Source of the DNA: Peptococcaceae bacterium
Lineage (GTDB): Bacteria; Bacillota; Desulfitobacteriia; Desulfitobacteriales; Desulfitobacteriaceae
DNA: 28,203 nucleotides
Reading direction: 5' to 3'
NCBI GenBank assembly: GCA_031289815.1
Contig: JAITOS010000098.1
Span: forward strand, 1-28,203
In this document: positions 7,535 to 14,966 of the stretch, one piece after another
Layout of the letters: each line of letters opens with the position of its first letter
Position numbering within the stretch: position 1 is the first letter of the stretch
Position numbers and translations under genes: made by a program
The notes under the pieces: model-generated
Seen by the model: the letters and a program-made list of their open reading frames with translations, nothing else
Told to the model about the DNA's origin: nothing
Database searches by the model: none

Positions 7535-8287
7535 ATGGCGGCAAGCGTAAATAAATACCGCCGAGGGCTTCAGGACGGCGTTTCCATCGGCCTGGGCTAT
7601 CTGCCCGTCTCCTTTGCCTTTGGTCTTATGGCCTCAGCCATGAAGTTCCCGGTGTGGGCGCCGGTGCTGATCTCCATGACCAATCTGACGTCAGCCGGAC
7701 AGTTCGCCGCCCTGCCCCTGATCGCGGCAGGCGCGCCGCTGCTGGAGCTCGTTTTGACCCAATGGGTCATCAATCTGCGCTACGCTCTCATGTCCTTGTC
7801 CCTGACGCAAAAATTTGACGGCAAGCTGCGGCTGCGGGATCGCTTGCTGATGGCTTTCTTCATTACCGATGAGATATTCGCCGTAGCCGGCAGCCGGGAA
7901 GGGCTGATCGGACGGCGGTATTATTTTGGCCTGGCGACCGCGCCTTATGTCGGTTGGGCGGTGGGTACCCTGTTGGGCGCGGTGGCGGGAGAATTATTGC
8001 CGCTTGGCGTCCGTTCGGCGCTGGGTATGGCGATCTACGCGATGTTCATTGCGATCATCCTGCCGCCGGCCCGCGACAGTCGGCCCATCGCTGTGGTCGT
8101 CGCCATAGCGGCGGCCCTGAGCTGCCTTTTTTATTTCACTCCGGGGTTGAAAGAAATCTCTTCCGGATTCGTGATCATCCTCTGTACCCTGACGGCGGCA
8201 GCCTTGGGAGCCTGGCTCTTTCCGCTCCGGCAAGACCGACCGGAGGGGCCGCTTTCCTTCGGAAGACAGGAGGATGAGGAAAAATGA
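7535..8287 (+). CDS. azlC: AzlC-family branched-chain amino-acid exporter, large subunit
   Basis: With the ATG at 7535 the protein has 250 residues. AAGGGG lies seven bases upstream. An upstream GTG at 7514 would add seven residues and is less well placed. The AzlC pattern is clear: an N-terminal GLQDGVSIGLGYLPVSFAFGLMA, then TNLTSAGQFAALPLI, then the NLRYALMSLSLTQK region, and several further membrane helices. AzlC with AzlD exports branched-chain amino acids and analogues such as azaleucine. The stop overlaps the azlD start (ATGA), which indicates coupled translation. No strong promoter was recognised in 7419-7513, so transcription may begin there from a weak site or by readthrough. Confidence 0.92.
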   Translation: MAASVNKYRRGLQDGVSIGLGYLPVSFAFGLMASAMKFPVWAPVLISMTNLTSAGQFAALPLIAAGAPLLELVLTQWVINLRYALMSLSLTQKFDGKLRLRDRLLMAFFITDEIFAVAGSREGLIGRRYYFGLATAPYVGWAVGTLLGAVAGELLPLGVRSALGMAIYAMFIAIILPPARDSRPIAVVVAIAAALSCLFYFTPGLKEISSGFVIILCTLTAAALGAWLFPLRQDRPEGPLSFGRQEDEEK

Positions 8288-8604
8288 ACACGGCGACCTT
8301 GCTACTCTATGTCGGCGTTATGGCGGGCGCGACCTATTTCGTCCGGGCGTTGCCGGTGATCCTCTGCAAAAGAAGGATCAAAAACACCTATATCCTTTCC
8401 TTGCTCCGCTATGTACCCTATGCGGCGCTGAGCGCCATGACCTTTCCGATCATCTTTTTTTCTACTTCGCGCGTCGCGTCGGCTTTGGCCGGCTTCGCGG
8501 CGGCGGTGATCCTGGCGTGGCGCCAGCGCAGCCTGACCGTAGTCGCGCTGGCCGCCTGTTTGGCGGCGTATCTCGTGGAATGGGCGCAAGGCTGCTTATT
8601 TTAA
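8284..8604 (+). CDS. azlD: AzlD-family branched-chain amino-acid exporter, small subunit
   Basis: The protein has 106 residues and is mostly hydrophobic, with about four membrane helices, as expected for AzlD. The N-terminal GATYFVRALPVILCKR and the central LRYVPYAALSAMTFPIIFF are family features. It partners AzlC in the inner membrane. The start overlaps the azlC stop by four bases, and AGGAGG lies upstream inside azlC. It is probably the last gene of the pair, because a leader of about 180 bases separates it from the next gene. Confidence 0.9.
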   Translation: MNTATLLLYVGVMAGATYFVRALPVILCKRRIKNTYILSLLRYVPYAALSAMTFPIIFFSTSRVASALAGFAAAVILAWRQRSLTVVALAACLAAYLVEWAQGCLF

Positions 8605-8784
8605 AAAAATAAATTTGAGATTTTAGCGGAAAGTATGGTATGGTATCGTTAGGTGAGTGTTTAGTAAATTTTGTATTTTTACCTTTGTCGCTTTACCGTG
8701 GATAAAGCCGTATACCTTCGGCGCCAAGGGTCGGGCGGAAAAGGTGGAGAAGATAAAGAAAATAGAGAAGATGGAGGAAAACAG

Positions 8785-10803
8785 ATGAACATGACGAAGA
8801 AAGAGATTTTCAGCCGAGGGCTTCTCCTAATCCTGGCGCTATGGCTCGCCTTACCGGCGGCGAGTGCGAACGCTTTACCGCTGGAAACCCGATTGGCGGG
8901 ACAAGACCGTTATGAAACGGCCTCCGTCATCGCGAAACAAGGACGGATTCAGGCGGATAACGCCATCCTGGCTTTTGGTGAAAATTTTCCCGACGCTTTA
9001 GCGGCTGCGCCGTTGGCCCAAAAATATCAGGCGCCCATTCTGTTGACGACGACCGGACAATTACCGGAGATCACCAAGCGGACACTGACGGATTTAAAGG
9101 TGCGGCAGGTCTTCATTGTGGGAGGGCTGGGCGTCGTCTCCGCTTCGGTGGAAGCGGAATTGCTCTCGATGGGAATGCAGGTAACGCGGCTGGCGGGTCA
9201 GGATCGCTATGAGACCGCCGTGAGAATCGCGGAACAGCTGGATTCTCACGCGGAGATTGCCGTGGTGACAGGGGAGGACTATCCGGACGCCTTATCCATA
9301 GCGCCGGTGGCGGGGCTGAAGCAGATGCCGATTATTTTGGTGCCGCGGCAGGAGACGCCGCAGGCGGTGAAGGAGTATCTGGCTGCATTTAACGTCCAAA
9401 AAGCATTCATCGTCGGCGATGATGAGGTTATCGGCGATCAGGTCGTGGAGCAATTCGTGAATGCGGAAAGAATCACGGGCAGCGATCCCTATGCCAGAAA
9501 TATCGCGGTCGCCAACCGTTTTCGCGCGGAATTGTCCGGAAAAAGCGTTTACGCGGCGACCGGTAAGGATTTCGCCGACGCCTTGACGGGGACGGTGTTG
9601 GCTGCCGCGGCGCGTTCCCCCTTGATTCTGGTGGCGGATCAGGAGCTGAGCGGGGTGGTGAAAACGTATTTGCGGGAGAATCTGCCGGCGAAAGAGGAGC
9701 TGTTTCTTTTGGGCGGTACAGCGGTTCTGGCTGATGATCTGTTTAACAATCTGGCGGTGAAAACCTATTCCCCAGCGGAAATCTGGGAGCGCGTCAGTCC
9801 CGCTGTCGTGCGTATTGAGGTCTATAAGGGCGAGGATTTGTACGCCGCTGGCGAAGGCAGCGGCTTTATCAGCGACCCGAATGGGAAAATTGTAACGAAC
9901 TATCATGTGATTGAGCAGGCCGCAAGGCTCAGCGTTCATACCGCCGATGGACAAACCTATGAGGTTCAGGAAATTTGCGCCTATGACGAGCTGAGAGACG
10001 TCGCGGTTTTACGGATCGCAGCCACCGGACTTCCGGCGGTGAAGCTGGGCGATTCCGACGCTGTGCGCACCGGAGACCGGATTTATACGATCGGCAGCCC
10101 GATGGGACTGGAGTACACCTTATCCGACGGTTTGGTCAGTCAGGCGTCGAGAACCGTCCAGGGACAGGCTTTCATCCAAATTTCAGCGCCGATCAGCCCG
10201 GGCTCAAGCGGCGGCGTCCTGCTCAATGAACGGGCGGAAGTGATAGGGATTCCGTCCCGCGCGGAGGAAGGGTTCGGCGCTCAAAATCTGAATATGGCGA
10301 TTCCGATCAATTCCTTGCTTCTCTATCTGGGCGCGGAGGGTCGGTATACGTTGGCCGAGGTAGCAGGCAGCGTGGAAGCAGGCAGGCGGCAAAAGCTGGA
10401 GGATTTGCGCGAAGCCGTGAACCAGGCCTATGGGACGCTGACGGTTGGCGGCCAGCCGCTTCACTTCACTTGGGAGATAGAAGCGGAAGAATATTTCGAT
10501 TTTAGGACCATCGAGCTTACGGGAGTGATTGACGCGAAAGATGACGCCCTCTGGCCGGCATTGGCGGCGGCTAAGCGTGATGAGATCGCGCAAGCCTTTA
10601 GCCAAATGGCGGGGGAGATCAAAGAAAAATATCCCAACGAAGGGTTGCTGGGCGCGGCCGTGAGACGCTTTACCACGACGACGCGCCCGTCACTGCCCAA
10701 GGATGAGCTAGGGCAGATTTCGCAGATAGCGGAGAATGAATGGGAAGTCGTTCGTCCCCTCGTTATTTTTATTGATTCAGAGGTCATGTATATCGGCGAA
10801 TAA
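8785..10803 (+). CDS. Secreted serine protease with three CWB2 repeats and an HtrA-like trypsin domain
   Basis: With the ATG at 8785 (GGAGG seven bases upstream) the product has 672 residues. A longer start at 8671 would place a polar 38-residue extension before the signal peptide and is unlikely. The order is: signal peptide to about 30 (ASANA); three CWB2 cell-wall-binding repeats at roughly 34-310 (RLAGQDRYETA twice, then a diverged ITGSDPYARN); and a DegP/HtrA-like chymotrypsin fold from about 325 to 515. The triad is His374 (NYHVI), Asp405 (LRDVAVL) and Ser475 (PGSSGG). A C-terminal region of about 150 residues, without a recognised PDZ domain, completes it. CWB2 repeats bind secondary wall polymers non-covalently, so it should act as a wall-tethered protease. 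The 8605-8784 leader has no confidently identified element. Confidence 0.88.
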   Translation: MNMTKKEIFSRGLLLILALWLALPAASANALPLETRLAGQDRYETASVIAKQGRIQADNAILAFGENFPDALAAAPLAQKYQAPILLTTTGQLPEITKRTLTDLKVRQVFIVGGLGVVSASVEAELLSMGMQVTRLAGQDRYETAVRIAEQLDSHAEIAVVTGEDYPDALSIAPVAGLKQMPIILVPRQETPQAVKEYLAAFNVQKAFIVGDDEVIGDQVVEQFVNAERITGSDPYARNIAVANRFRAELSGKSVYAATGKDFADALTGTVLAAAARSPLILVADQELSGVVKTYLRENLPAKEELFLLGGTAVLADDLFNNLAVKTYSPAEIWERVSPAVVRIEVYKGEDLYAAGEGSGFISDPNGKIVTNYHVIEQAARLSVHTADGQTYEVQEICAYDELRDVAVLRIAATGLPAVKLGDSDAVRTGDRIYTIGSPMGLEYTLSDGLVSQASRTVQGQAFIQISAPISPGSSGGVLLNERAEVIGIPSRAEEGFGAQNLNMAIPINSLLLYLGAEGRYTLAEVAGSVEAGRRQKLEDLREAVNQAYGTLTVGGQPLHFTWEIEAEEYFDFRTIELTGVIDAKDDALWPALAAAKRDEIAQAFSQMAGEIKEKYPNEGLLGAAVRRFTTTTRPSLPKDELGQISQIAENEWEVVRPLVIFIDSEVMYIGE

Positions 10804-10899
10804 AAAGAAAAAACCGGGAAGCCGAAAAGCCCAAGCCTGACGTATATTCCGTCGTTTCCGCCCATAAGGTAGAAGGGAAGGAGCGAGAGGGGGCAGGGC

Positions 10900-11613
10900 A
10901 TGAAGCGGATTCATGGGAAGCGGCTTTTCCGAAAAAGGCGCGTGGCGCTGGCAATCTTCGCCGTGATCTTGTTAGCGGCGTCCGGATTCTGGCGCTTGAA
11001 CCAACGGGATGTCCAAAGCTGGAGTTGGGTGGTTGGCAATCGTGTGGTGGTGATCGACGCCGGTCATGGCGGGGTCGATCCCGGTGCGGTCAGCAAAAAT
11101 CAGACGCTGGAAAAAGATATTAACCTGGCGGTGGCCAAGTATTTGCAGCTGTATGTACTTCAGGGCGGCGGCCAGCCGGTGATGGTCAGGGAAAGCGATC
11201 TGGATTTGGGAACTTCGGAGGGATTGCGGCAGAGAAAACGGGAGGATTTGGCCAAGCGGATAGAATTGGCGGATCAAGCTCAGGCCGATGTATTCTTGAG
11301 CATCCACGCGAATAGTTTTCCTAATGAAAAACTGACCGGGCCCCAGACCTTTTATCACGCGGGGTCAGCGGAGAGCCAGGAGCTGGCCCGGATGATCCAA
11401 AAGGAACTGAACGCGGTGGCGCAAAGCGACCGGGCCGCCAAAGATAATCAGGACTATTTTATTTTAAAGAGAGCCAATCAACCGACCGTGACGATTGAAT
11501 TAGGCTTCTTGTCTAATCCGGTGGAAGAACAATGGCTCCTCACCCCTTCTTATCAGCAGAAACTGGCCTGGGCGATTTACCGGGGGCTTTGCCGGTATTA
11601 TTACGGAAGCTGA
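10900..11613 (+). CDS. cwlD: Germination-specific N-acetylmuramoyl-L-alanine amidase CwlD
   Basis: The protein has 237 residues. An Arg/Lys-rich start and one N-terminal membrane or signal helix (about 15-32) precede an Amidase_3 domain. The zinc and catalytic residues are all present: His56 (DAGHGG), Glu71 (LEKDINL), His136 (SIHANS) and Glu200 (ELGFLSN). Size and architecture match CwlD, which strips stem peptides so that muramic-delta-lactam can be made in spore cortex. cwlD commonly lies downstream of rplM-rpsI in spore-formers, as here, though azlCD and the wall protease intervene. The purine-rich GAGAGGGG before the ATG is a usable ribosome binding site. Confidence 0.9.
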   Translation: MKRIHGKRLFRKRRVALAIFAVILLAASGFWRLNQRDVQSWSWVVGNRVVVIDAGHGGVDPGAVSKNQTLEKDINLAVAKYLQLYVLQGGGQPVMVRESDLDLGTSEGLRQRKREDLAKRIELADQAQADVFLSIHANSFPNEKLTGPQTFYHAGSAESQELARMIQKELNAVAQSDRAAKDNQDYFILKRANQPTVTIELGFLSNPVEEQWLLTPSYQQKLAWAIYRGLCRYYYGS

Positions 11614-11626
11614 GCGGTCTGGCGTA

Positions 11627-11646
11627 ACCATCCCCCAGGGGGTGGT
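11627..11646 (+). other. GC-rich hairpin after cwlD
   Basis: ACCATCCCC pairs with GGGGGTGGT around a very short loop, 14 bases past the cwlD stop. The following bases (ATTTGAAAG) are not a uridine run, so this may protect the 3' end or act as a weak terminator. Confidence 0.4.
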
Positions 11647-11718
11647 ATTTGAAAGTGAAGCTTGGCTACCTCGGCGTTCTGGTTTTCAGGAAGAATGCTG
11701 GCTTTTAGGATACGGGTG

Positions 11719-11727
11719 TGATAAAAT
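11719..11727 (+). promoter_or_regulatory. Extended -10 promoter of glmS
   Basis: TG-A-TAAAAT is an extended -10 (TG at 11719-11720, hexamer 11722-11727). There is no good -35 at 16-18 bp. Transcription from here would place about 150 nt in front of the ribozyme cleavage site. Confidence 0.5.
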
Positions 11728-11887
11728 AAAAGTAAGTTCTGGCATTTTTTTAAAAAGACGCATAGGGATCAAAGAGAGAGCGGAGGATGGAGGAAGGAAA
11801 TAAATGAAATAAGCGGAATAAGCGAACGGCGAGAAGAATGATTCAATGGGATGATAGGGTAGCGCAAAAGAAAAAATGAACACTTAA

Positions 11888-12075
11888 AGCGCCTGGACCC
11901 GGCGAGATATGAACCCTGCCACTGGTTTCCGGATGGAACGCCAGGGCGGTTCGCGTGTCGCGGCGGTTGACGAGGAAGAGGGTTATCGAAAAATTCGGCG
12001 GATACCTCTCGGTGACATGGCATCGCAGGTCTGTAACAAAACCGGAGAGTGATTTTCGGAACAAAATACAGACTC
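11888..12075 (+). ncRNA. glmS ribozyme: glmS self-cleaving ribozyme (glucosamine-6-phosphate riboswitch)
   Basis: The conserved core is easily recognised. AGCGCCTGGACCC at 11888 places the cleavage site just before G11889. The core GACGAGG, with GGGTTATCGA and TTCGGCGGAT (about 11969-12005), is nearly the same as in known glmS ribozymes. The P1 extension pairs GAACC with GGTTC, and inside it CTGCC with GGGCGG. Near the 3' end GTCTGTA (12029-12035) pairs with TACAGAC (12067-12073). Glucosamine-6-phosphate is the cofactor for cleavage; the cut mRNA is then degraded, lowering GlmS. The 3' boundary is approximate. Confidence 0.93.
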
Positions 12076-12140
12076 CAGATAAAGGGATTCGTGTGTCTGA
12101 AATTCTCTTTATAGTAAAGACCCTGTATTTTTTCAAAGCA

Positions 12141-12165
12141 AACGCCTGTCAGGGGCGTTTTTTGT
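12141..12165 (+). terminator. Intrinsic terminator between the glmS ribozyme and glmS
   Basis: AACGCC (12141-12146) pairs with GGCGTT (12154-12159), followed by a run of T. CCCTG at 12121-12125 could instead pair with CAGGG at 12150-12154 and disrupt it. It lies after the ribozyme and about 80 bases before the glmS ATG, with no obvious new promoter in between, so it appears to be a second control point. Confidence 0.7.
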
Positions 12166-12243
12166 TCGTTCTGGAGACGATGGCTGGTGTGAAAAGACGG
12201 CTGGGAAGATAGAAAAAACTTATGGAGAGAGAGGAATATAAAG

Positions 12244-14067
12244 ATGTGTGGCATTGTGGGCTATATAGGGAAACAAGAGGCGGTACCCATCCTGATCGAT
12301 GGCTTGAAGAAACTGGAATACCGGGGATATGATTCGGCGGGGATCGCCGTGCTGACAGAACAGGGAATCGAAGTATGCAAGAGTTTGGGAAGGCTGTCGG
12401 TTCTGGAAAAAAAAATCGAGGGTCAATTTTCAAATATCAGGATCGGGGTCGGGCATACCCGCTGGGCGACCCACGGGCGTCCGTCGGACGTCAACGCGCA
12501 TCCGCACGGTGATTGTTCAGGTAATTTTGTGGTGGTGCATAATGGGATTATCGAGAATTACCTGGAGCTGAAAGAGTGGCTGACAGAACAGGGACATCAT
12601 ATTTTGTCGGAAACGGACACGGAAGTCTTGCCGCATTTGGTGGAACATTTTTACCAGGGAAACTTGGAGGAAGCCGTGCGGCAGGTCGTGGAAAAGGTTC
12701 GGGGAGCCTTTGCCATGGTGGTGCTTTCCCATCATCACCCCGATAAATTGGTAGCGGTTCGCAAGGACAGTCCTCTGATCATCGGGTTGGGGGAAGGTGA
12801 GTTTTTTGTGGCCAGTGATATTCCGGCGATATTGAAATATACGCGTAAAACCTATATTTTGGATGACGGGGAAATGGCGATCTTGGAAACCGATGCGGTG
12901 ACGTTGACGGATTTTCAGGGGAAGCCCTTAACGAAAGAAGTCTATGAGGTAAAATGGGACGTCGAGGCCGCCGAAAAAGGCGGCTATGAGCACTTTATGC
13001 TGAAAGAGATTTTTGAGCAGCCGAGAGCCTTGCGGGATACCCTGATGGGACGGCTGGAACAGGATCAGGTGGTTTTGCAGGAAGTTGATTTGACGGCGGA
13101 AGAAGTCGCTCATTATCAGAGAGTGGTCATCGTCGCCTGCGGAACGGCGTATCATGCCGGTTTGGTGGGAAAAACCCTGATCGAACGCTGGGTACGGATT
13201 CCGGTGGAAGTGGATATTGCCTCGGAATTTCGCTATCGGTCGCCCTTGATCGATCCCCATACGCTACTGATTGTTATCAGTCAGTCGGGGGAGACGGCCG
13301 ACACGCTGGCCGCTTTGCGGGAGGGTAAAAGACGCGGCGCGCGCGTCGTCGCGGTGACGAATGTGGTGGGGAGTACGATTGCCAGGGAGGCGCATGACGT
13401 TTTCTATACCTGGGCCGGACTGGAAATCGCCGTCGCTTCCACTAAGGCTTATATCACACAATTGACGGGGATGGTTGTGCTGGCCTTGTTTCTGGCGGAG
13501 GCAAAGCAGACCCTGCCGACGGCCAAAATTAAAGAGATCGTGACCGCTTTACGTCAATTACCGGCGCAAGCGCAGGAAATTCTCGATCAGGCGGGGATCG
13601 TTAAAAAATTGGCCGGGAAATTCAGCGGAGCCGAGGACGCCTTTTTCATCGGTCGCGGTTTGGATTGGGCGGTGGCGATGGAAGGGGCCCTGAAACTGAA
13701 GGAAATATCCTATATTCACGCGGAGGCTTATGCGGCGGGAGAATTGAAGCATGGGACACTGGCCTTGATTACGGAACAGACGCCGGTGATTGCTCTCGTG
13801 ACCCAGCATGAAGTCTATGAAAAAACCGTATCGAATATTAAAGAAGTTAAAGCCCGCGACGCGCAAGTCATCGGCATGACGTACTATGGCGATAAGGAGC
13901 TGGCTAAAGTCGTGGATCACGTTCTTTATCTGCCGGTGACCTTGAGTGAATTGGCCCCTATCCTCGCGGTGATACCGCTGCAATTGCTGTCCTACTATGT
14001 ATCGGTCGCCCGAGGCTGTGACGTGGATAAACCCAGAAATTTGGCCAAGAGCGTGACCGTGGAGTAA
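12244..14067 (+). CDS. glmS: Glutamine--fructose-6-phosphate aminotransferase (isomerising)
   Basis: The protein has 607 residues, the normal length. The N-terminal glutaminase domain begins MCGIVGYIG with the nucleophile Cys2 exposed after Met removal, and contains GVGHTRWATHG. Two SIS sugar-isomerase domains follow, marked by ISQSGETADT and, later, KLKEISYIHAEAYAAGELKHG. It ends DKPRNLAKSVTVE, the expected isomerase C-tail. It makes glucosamine-6-phosphate from fructose-6-phosphate and glutamine, the first step to UDP-GlcNAc for the wall. AGAGG lies about nine bases before the ATG. Expression is controlled by the upstream ribozyme and possibly by the terminator. Confidence 0.97.
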   Translation: MCGIVGYIGKQEAVPILIDGLKKLEYRGYDSAGIAVLTEQGIEVCKSLGRLSVLEKKIEGQFSNIRIGVGHTRWATHGRPSDVNAHPHGDCSGNFVVVHNGIIENYLELKEWLTEQGHHILSETDTEVLPHLVEHFYQGNLEEAVRQVVEKVRGAFAMVVLSHHHPDKLVAVRKDSPLIIGLGEGEFFVASDIPAILKYTRKTYILDDGEMAILETDAVTLTDFQGKPLTKEVYEVKWDVEAAEKGGYEHFMLKEIFEQPRALRDTLMGRLEQDQVVLQEVDLTAEEVAHYQRVVIVACGTAYHAGLVGKTLIERWVRIPVEVDIASEFRYRSPLIDPHTLLIVISQSGETADTLAALREGKRRGARVVAVTNVVGSTIAREAHDVFYTWAGLEIAVASTKAYITQLTGMVVLALFLAEAKQTLPTAKIKEIVTALRQLPAQAQEILDQAGIVKKLAGKFSGAEDAFFIGRGLDWAVAMEGALKLKEISYIHAEAYAAGELKHGTLALITEQTPVIALVTQHEVYEKTVSNIKEVKARDAQVIGMTYYGDKELAKVVDHVLYLPVTLSELAPILAVIPLQLLSYYVSVARGCDVDKPRNLAKSVTVE

Positions 14068-14220
14068 GAGGGCATTAAAATTTTAAAACCCGGACAGAAA
14101 TCAGGGGGCGGGGAATAGAATTTATATTTAAGGATAGAGCAGTGAGTGATCATAGGATGCGCAAGAAAGATCATAAGCTTTGAAATTAAGCGGGAGAGGG
14201 TAGCGCCAGGGCGCGATCCT

Positions 14221-14229
14221 TGGTATAAT
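14221..14229 (+). promoter_or_regulatory. Perfect extended -10 promoter of the small 49-codon gene
   Basis: TG-G-TATAAT (hexamer 14224-14229) is a perfect extended -10, about 40 bases before the ATG. The -35 region is weak. Nothing else was recognised in 14068-14220 beyond AT-rich sequence after glmS. Confidence 0.65.
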
Positions 14230-14269
14230 GTCTATAACACGATGGAGCGCGATGAGGTGATGAAGCAGG

Positions 14270-14419
14270 ATGCCAACAACCGATGAGAAACTTGATCTGA
14301 TCATTTCCGAACTGCAGCAGGAGTTAAAACAGGGGCAGGAAGCCCTAAGCGGCAAGGTGGACGGTTTGGTGAGCGTGCAGAGAGTCCACGAGCGGAAGTT
14401 TAGCGAATTAGCAAAGTGA
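14270..14419 (+). CDS. Small coiled-coil protein of unknown function (49 aa)
   Basis: ATG at 14270 to TGA at 14417-14419 encodes MPTTDEKLDLIISELQQELK followed by a polar helical stretch ending FSELAK. Heptad-like spacing of Leu, Ile and Val (LDLIISELQQELK, VDGLVSVQ) suggests one amphipathic helix or coiled coil; there is no cysteine and no membrane segment. Stops lie in frame just upstream, so the start is fixed. GAGG lies about 12 bases before it, a little far. The gene has its own extended -10 promoter and is followed by an intrinsic terminator, a compact transcription unit of about 250 bases. I do not recognise a family beyond a general likeness to short helical proteins of Bacillota. Confidence 0.6.
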   Translation: MPTTDEKLDLIISELQQELKQGQEALSGKVDGLVSVQRVHERKFSELAK

Positions 14420-14450
14420 ATCATGCGGATATCACAGCGACAGAAAGAGA

Positions 14451-14485
14451 AAGGGGATCCCTCAAGACTGAGGAATTCCCTTTTT
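14451..14485 (+). terminator. Intrinsic terminator of the small coiled-coil gene
   Basis: A stem with CCTCA/TGAGG around loop AGAC is extended outward by GGG/CCC after a small internal loop, and ends in TTTTT. It separates the small gene from the Spo0F-like gene. Confidence 0.8.
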
Positions 14486-14545
14486 GACCGCTAGGGAGAA
14501 AACTTCCGGATGAACGAGAATCTTTAAGAGAAGAGGAGCAGCGTC

Positions 14546-14917
14546 ATGTCAGAGTATATTTTAGTCGCTGATGATAGGGAAGGGATACGCGCTCTGTTAA
14601 AAACACTGCTGGATGATCTGGGCTACCAGGTTCAAACCGTGTCGAATGGCTGCGAGGCGGTGGAATTAATTCAGAAAGAAACGCCGCAGTTGGTTTTAAT
14701 GGATTTGAAGATGCCGGAGCTGGACGGGATTCAAGTGATGGAAGCCATTCGCGCCGAGCATCCGGAGCTGCCGGTTATTTTAATTACCGGATATATGCAG
14801 GATCGCCAGATCCAGGACGCGCTTTCCAAAGGACTGGTGCAGGAGGTTGTCTTTAAGCCTTTTGATATCCTGGAAATTGGCCGCAAGGTTGAAAGACTGC
14901 TCCAGAAAAAAACTTGA
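14546..14917 (+). CDS. spo0F: Stand-alone receiver-domain response regulator, Spo0F-like
   Basis: The protein has 123 residues, a single CheY-like receiver with no output domain. Key residues are present: the acidic pair D9-D10, phospho-acceptor D53 (VLMDLKMP), T81 (LITGY) and K104 (FKPFD). The N-terminal pattern ADDREGIRALL and C-terminal FKPFDILEIGRKVERLL resemble Bacillus Spo0F (VDDQYGIRILL, AKPFDIDEI), the phosphorelay intermediate between sporulation kinases and Spo0B/Spo0A. GAGGAG lies seven bases before the ATG. No kinase or Spo0B is nearby, so another single-domain regulator (CheY-like) remains possible. Confidence 0.78.
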   Translation: MSEYILVADDREGIRALLKTLLDDLGYQVQTVSNGCEAVELIQKETPQLVLMDLKMPELDGIQVMEAIRAEHPELPVILITGYMQDRQIQDALSKGLVQEVVFKPFDILEIGRKVERLLQKKT

Positions 14918-14966
14918 GGGTGACGGTAGTAGTTTAAGGGAAGGCCGTCATGGGCGAAAGCCGCGC

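Noticed and set aside
8605..8784. Riboswitch (c-di-GMP or c-di-AMP type) in front of the CWB2 protease
   Set aside because: A few short stems such as GCCG/CGGC exist, but none of the conserved core motifs of these classes could be found.
11769..12433. Overlapping open frames on both strands across the glmS leader
   Set aside because: They run through the conserved ribozyme core and have no ribosome binding sites; the RNA structure explains the sequence.
14490..14530. SigH promoter for the Spo0F-like gene
   Set aside because: AGGGAGA and GAGAAT are present, but the spacing is about three bases too long and the matches are weak.
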